Below, one piece after another: positions 60,401-64,000 of a stretch of 64,000 nucleotides of DNA. The stretch spans positions 64,640,948 to 64,704,947 of the forward strand of contig OY754464.1 in the NCBI GenBank assembly GCA_963575645.1, written 5' to 3'. The notes under the pieces are model-generated. The model did not search any database. It worked only from the letters and a program-made list of their open reading frames with translations, and was not told where the DNA came from. Both the position numbers and the translations under genes were made by a program. The first letter of the stretch is position 1, and each line of letters opens with the position of its first letter. The stretch is from Xanthostigma xanthostigma. Taxonomy: Eukaryota > Arthropoda > Insecta > Raphidioptera > Raphidiidae.

Positions 60401-63215
60401 AAAATTAATAAATAACTTAATACTAATTAATTTTTATATTTTTTAGATATTTCTGAAGAAGATCCAAATCCGGATCGAAACGTCATCTTGTGTTATATTG
60501 ATTTGTATTTTTATTATTTTTTGTCAATATATGGTCTGAGAAAAATTGGTCGACAATTTTATCTATTTGAATAAATGCCAAAGAATTGCAAAGAGTCAAG
60601 ACATTTCCACTTGACAAAAGTACTAAGCCACACCATGATATCAAGGATAACTTAAAAAATGCTGAAAAAAATCTCTCCATATCTTTAATTTTAATTGAGA
60701 TATTCAATTTTACCAATCAAACTCTACAAATCGGGAATGGTTCTAATTTAGGTCAAAATTCACTTTTCAAAATTTTACAAACATTTTTCGTTTTGAAGTT
60801 CCCCGGGTCCAAACAACATATTTTTGGATAAAATATGTTAGCCTGGTCGTCTGTGAGAACGATACAGACATTTTTCATCACTGACAGGAAAAAGCCAACT
60901 TACTTCCCCGAAAACAAGTATGTTAAGGCCGCTGCACAAGAGGTAAGAAACGCTGCTAGATTCCTTGCTAGATTTGCCTACTTGTTTTCTAGCCCTGGTC
61001 TTGCTCATACCTAGCGTTGGACCTAGCCCCTGATGTGAGCTAACAGGCGACCCCGACCCAGCCACCGGCCTAACACAACTCCAAGCAGTGTTTCTAGCCT
61101 CGTATGTGCAGAGGCCTTAATATGTGATACCTTCAATGCTTGTAATAATAATTGTAGAATGTGATTTATGTAGATCCCATTTCAAACAATACGACTATTG
61201 TTTTCACTGCCGCTTGGTTTGAAGGCGCTACACGATAAAAAAGACGTTCAAGATAAACTGTTGGCACGTTTAAGTCAACTGCAAGTACCACAGCTATTGT
61301 GCAGTTTGAACCCAATATTTAAAGTGAATTTTCCGTTGTCAAGCATGTATTTGGAATTAAAAGAAAGGCAGAAGTTTACAGTTCAAAAGAAAATCATTAG
61401 ACAACTTTCCTACACTGTAAGACATTTTGAAGTTTTTCAAGGATCTTGGCTATTCTCAAAGTTTAGCCAACATCTTTATTGTATGTATGTATGTTCGTTA
61501 TAAACTTGAAAACCGCTGAAGCTATTTCAATTCAGTTTTCACGGTTGTATAGAGCATTATTCCGTATCTATATAGAAGACGTATCACAAGATTGAGAGCA
61601 TAAGGAACACGCTGTATTGAAAATCATTAAGGATCAGTATTTGCTTTGGCGTGATTTCATCCTTAAATTCCATCAGAAATTAATTATAGCCTTTTTCATG
61701 AAGTACGAATTTCTTACTAGCCGCGCAGGTAGTATGATAGGGACAAACATTTCCCAATTTCCATTAAAACACATGTAAAAACGAATGCAAAAGATGTTTA
61801 TCAATTTTCCTGCGTAGCTAAGGAAAAGTAATTTTGACAATATTACATGAGAGAGAGAGTGTGTTTATGTAACAATACTTTATTTCGCCCATCGGCAGTT
61901 GAGTTTGGGAGAAAATTTTTTTTCACTTGTCACATGAAAGTAGATAAAAAAACGAAAAAACGGCATCGGGTTTAGGTCGAATAGAACCAAAGTTATGGGA
62001 GATTCAGAAAAATTCATTTTCCCCTTCACCTGCCGGTTCTAATTGACCTCATCGCGTCCAGTTTCCGGTTCAAAAAAGGGGTCTTTAATTACATTGTTAT
62101 AAAAGAAAAAATAAGCTCCTACCGAGAATTGTTTTTAAAAGAATGGCATTTGATTTTCCAAAATTTCGCGCACTAAAACGGCAATATCTCGCGATCGGGT
62201 TGTCCGATCCGACTCGGTCTGGAACGAGCTCACGTGGATTCTTTTTATCTACAACTTTTATTAGAACTCCCCCTCACCCCGATAATAATGGCCGAGTTAT
62301 GGGGCAAACACGAGTTTTCGGGAACTTTAAGGCGGCATATCCCCCTCCTCCCTCCGACAGTCGGTCACAAACTATACCAAAATGTCGGGGGAGCTCACTA
62401 TAGATTCTGTAGGAAACATTTTTCGATTCGAGACATACCGGATTGATATCTTCAATCCACTCGACTACCAGTATAAATAATTATGATCTCATCTACAATA
62501 GTTTTGAGAAAACATAAGTACATTTTGATATTTTTGTCTTTTGTTGAGCCAATTCTTTTTGATGTATGAATCCACTTATTACATTTTTCAACAATATGAC
62601 GTTCTCAAATGGTAACGTTTTACTGTGGATATTGATTATCCGTGCATCTAACGAAACTACAATTTTTGATTGATATTGTCACTATTTTTTTTAATTATTA
62701 TTTTTAGCACGTTGCTAAATGAGAAATAAAATATGTTTGTCCCTACCGTAAGTGCTGCCTCTCACGGCTAATCGAAGACACTCTTCTCAGAAAAAAAACT
62801 CATTTAGTGAGTTATCTGTATTCTATCTCTGTCGAGCTACTAATTTTGTTTATGTTTTCCTTGTTTTCTATGTTCCCAATCCTGTGACGCACCCTGCATT
62901 TCTTTTTCGTCGCGAAACATCCTGTCTATTTTCCGATTTTTCGAAGTGCTTTCCGACATTATGGCTGGTTGCTGTGGATAATGCCGAGTTCATCGATGAA
63001 GAATCGTGGGCCTTCGTGAGAGAGATAGTAAATTTAAATGTGATTTTCTTCGCGATTACGTTGGGGGTAAGAAGAAATTTGACGCCCGAAATCGAATCTT
63101 GGTTGAATGGGGCCCACATATACAAAATGGAACTTCATTCGATTGCCAAATGGTATCACGTTGGCTTGGCTTGTCAAATACTTGATGTACACGCCATTCC
63201 TCCCGAACTAGAGCG
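51407..63215 (+). CDS. ADCY10: Soluble adenylyl cyclase (ADCY10 type), N-terminal ~788 residues; runs off right edge
   Basis: Bicarbonate/calcium-responsive cytosolic class III cyclase making cAMP. Ten GT-AG exons with matching phases: 51407-51670, 52754-53029, 53273-53548, 53642-53761, 55055-55274, 55975-56171, 57834-58068, 59154-59418, 61174-61416, 62947-63215. C1 has LLFADVSGFTDL and GDILKFSGDAF, keeping both metal-binding Asp residues and the Lys of human sAC. C2 has HVVIVFVN, MFDKDLMFLIIFG and GVVGHTLRREYTV, with Arg in KGARLM. After C2, YPLLGHDQEVEKYL leads to a Walker A GEARQGKT and a Walker B-like WLVAVDNAEFID, the P-loop ATPase part of the family. The first listed exon needs one base from an earlier exon, so the true start is unseen (ATG 51451 is the fallback). 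The 62947 acceptor and 63215 donor are the least certain ends. Insect sAC is patchily kept. Confidence 0.93.
51836..52115 (+). repeat. Dispersed repeat family C, copy 5
   Basis: In cyclase intron 1. Contains TTGCGCATGCGCC, ATCCGTTTGACCTGTATCA and GATTCGGAGAACCTCAAAAC, and ends TTTTTGACCTAAACTA. Confidence 0.75.
54120..54785 (+). repeat. Dispersed repeat family E, copy 2, interrupted by a MITE
   Basis: Same block order as 50930-51400, in cyclase intron 4. The 54531-54724 MITE lies between CGCGAAGCC and GGCATCATGGC, where copy 1 shows related sequence without it. Confidence 0.8.
54531..54724. mobile_element. PIF/Harbinger-type MITE nested in family E, 194 bp
   Basis: Ends TAGTACTAACAGACGGTCGA and, inverted, TAGTGCTAACACACGGTCGA. 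TTA on both flanks (54528-54530, 54725-54727) fits the TWA duplication of PIF/Harbinger elements. GC-rich interior with overlapping frames that are not genes. Confidence 0.88.
55456..55907. mobile_element. hAT-type MITE, 452 bp, cyclase intron 5
   Basis: Ends CAGTGATGGATTTACGCCTA and, inverted, CAGTGACAGATTTAGGCTTG; GGGCCTAGGGCGGC near both ends. Exact 8-bp duplication TACAAGCA at 55448-55455 and 55908-55915. Confidence 0.92.
56339..56617. mobile_element. hAT-type MITE, 279 bp, cyclase intron 6
   Basis: Ends with TAGTTTCTCAACC and the inverse GGTTGAGAAACTC, plus GGTGGTCCG repeats. Exact duplication GTGTAAAC at 56331-56338 and 56618-56625. The TTTCTCAACC terminus is common in hAT MITEs of animals. 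Confidence 0.92.
57110..57655. repeat. Repeat family F, copy 1, cyclase intron 6
   Basis: Shares three blocks with 63790-64000: GTTCCTTATGAAATTTCCTA, TATGCTATACTAAAAGTCAA and ACAATAATCTCGCCTGTGCC. Relative order and orientation differ between the copies, as expected if the parent is a foldback with internal inverted copies. Confidence 0.65.
58485..58690 (+). repeat. Dispersed repeat family D, copy 2, cyclase intron 7
   Basis: Same block order as 45345-45560. It is preceded at 58170-58420 by decayed pieces of the 38312 foldback arm (GCTTTAAAAATAGCGTC, GGATTTGAGATGAAG). Confidence 0.6.
59485..59945 (+). repeat. Three-copy ~157-bp tandem repeat, cyclase intron 8
   Basis: The block CGCGTAAACCGCTGAACAGA recurs at about 59491, 59646 and 59806, each followed by GATAGATTGCATCCCGAGGA-type sequence and GAAGGGAGTGAAATAGAGGA; (GTTT)n runs end the first two copies. 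Copies look about 90% alike, so the expansion is fairly recent. Confidence 0.85.
60083..60098. repeat. TA dinucleotide microsatellite
   Basis: About eight TA units next to the 60187 foldback. Confidence 0.8.
60187..60572. mobile_element. Foldback hairpin, ~386 bp, cyclase intron 8
   Basis: Arms of about 165 bp are inverted copies containing AAAATTGTCGACCAATTTTT, GATGACGTTTCGATCCGGAT and GATCTTCTTCAGAAATATCT, with a ~58-bp loop. Very high arm identity. Third element of the window with an ACGTTTCG core. Confidence 0.88.
60734..60872 (-). repeat. Dispersed repeat family C, copy 6, fragment
   Basis: 3' end of the family in reverse: GGTTCTAATTTAGGTCAAAA, TTCACTTTTCAAAATTTTAC, then CAAACAACATATTTTTGG and GTGAGAACGATACAG. 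Confidence 0.65.
60927..61116. mobile_element. TTAA-type MITE family B, copy 2, 190 bp
   Basis: Shorter, internally deleted relative of 9963-10392 with the same ends (GGCCGCTGCACAAGAGG, inverted CAGAGGCC) and exact TTAA on both sides (60923-60926, 61117-61120). It ends only ~55 bp before cyclase exon 9. Confidence 0.88.
61417..62946. other. Cyclase intron 9
   Basis: 1.5 kb intron. A GC-richer patch at 62143-62446 has two overlapping open frames but no homology I recognise. No inverted-repeat element seen. Confidence 0.6.
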
Positions 63216-63342
63216 GTTACTATTATTATTAATTTTTAAATTAAAATTTATTTAATTTGAACATAGATAGATCGGGTGCTCTGAAGTTTATCTAGATTTA
63301 GTATGGTCAAATAGTCTGAGTCACAACGCCGCGCTCGTAAGG

Positions 63343-63669
63343 TATAGTACGCGCCACGAATCTAAAAGGTTCGGAAGTTAGTCACAAACAGCGTCGCAAA
63401 GGCACATTTTAGAGCCGTTGATACTCCCACCACCTCCCAGCTACTTACACGGAACGTGCGCTCGTCGGTGATTGGCCGTGATCGCTCGTTGCCTTTGTCA
63501 CTTGTCGCTTTCCTGCTTTGAAGTACAGTCGAGTACGCTATTGTCAAGTTGTTATTGCTATGTTAGTTTTGTTGAGTTGCGAGTTTGTAATTTTTCAACA
63601 GACTGTACAAGCGCAAGCCTGCATTCGCATCTAACTTCCGAGCCTTTTAGATTCGTGGCGCATACTATA
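63343..63669. mobile_element. Inverted-repeat MITE, ~327 bp
   Basis: Ends TATAGTACGCGCCACGAATC and, inverted, TATAGTATGCGCCACGAATC, followed by TAAAAGG(T/C)TCGGAAGTTAG. GC-richer than its surroundings. A TA target is possible. It lies just after the last visible cyclase exon. Confidence 0.85.
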
Positions 63670-63789
63670 GCGAGATGAATGTGATCGGCGACTCTTCATA
63701 TTACATTTCCGCGATTCATACATAGTGAATTTCATTTAATTAATAGGCTAGACGGCGAGGAGTTAAAACATTAAAAAGTGCATTATTCG

Positions 63790-64000
63790 GGCACAGGCGA
63801 GATTATTGTTGGAATCGCTTCGTTTTAGGGTGTAGTTCAACCCCCTAAGTTTGCTAACAAATTGTTGGTGTGCTTGATTTTATAGCGACCTCTGTCAGTG
63901 CTTAGGAAATTTCATAAGGAACAACTTTCTCAATGCATATGCTATACTAAAAGTCAAGAGGAACGGAGATATTAAAGGAAATAGAGAAAAAAGCACTATA
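63790..64000. repeat. Repeat family F, copy 2 (cut by window edge)
   Basis: Begins with the reverse complement of 57580-57655, jumps to the reverse complement of 57113-57157, then continues in direct orientation like 57455-57540. Truncated at the right edge. Confidence 0.65.

Noticed and set aside
62143-62446. Two overlapping frames of 86 and 70 codons in cyclase intron 9
   Set aside because: No recognisable domain, no matching splice sites in cyclase phase, and the frames overlap each other; GC content alone keeps them open.

Overview
The window is nuclear DNA of an arthropod, almost certainly an insect. Seven protein-coding genes can be built from GT-AG-bounded exons whose phases join correctly. 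They are animal housekeeping or signalling genes, the non-coding DNA is AT-rich, and the spaces are packed with short inverted-repeat transposons. I cannot fix the order. A soluble adenylyl cyclase argues against Drosophila, which to my knowledge lacks it.

Left part (1-16.4 kb) is gene-dense with two head-to-head pairs. Brr2/SNRNP200 (minus, N-terminal 1,248 residues; the rest lies off the left edge) faces AIMP1 (plus), with 551 bp between start codons. CCT8 (minus, complete, 545 aa) faces G-protein gamma-1 (plus, complete, 70 aa), with 529 bp between start codons.

Middle part (16.4-51.4 kb) is gene-poor. It holds an intronless ICAD/DFF45-like gene (24.0-24.6 kb, minus) and a four-exon membrane-anchored short-chain dehydrogenase whose catalytic Tyr and Lys are replaced (27.2-35.7 kb, minus). 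A 30-codon small ORF at 19.9 kb and a candidate orphan first exon at 38.9 kb are tentative. The rest is unique AT-rich DNA and mobile-element remains: foldbacks, TTAA-flanked elements, hAT-type MITEs with 8-bp duplications, Helitron-like fragments, a pseudo-tRNA and several dispersed families.

Right part (51.4-63.2 kb) carries ten exons of a soluble adenylyl cyclase (ADCY10 type, plus): both cyclase domains and the start of the P-loop ATPase region. It runs off the right edge. Its introns hold two textbook hAT MITEs, a nested Harbinger-type MITE, a ~157-bp tandem repeat and a large foldback.

The genes do not form a pathway. Brr2 serves splicing, AIMP1 the tRNA synthetase complex, CCT8 protein folding, Ggamma1 and sAC signalling, ICAD apoptotic nuclease control. 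I see no prokaryotic, viral or CRISPR-type system. The notable material is the predicted dehydrogenase pseudoenzyme, the short ICAD, a cluster of GAACATGTTC palindromes and the dense, partly nested MITE landscape.
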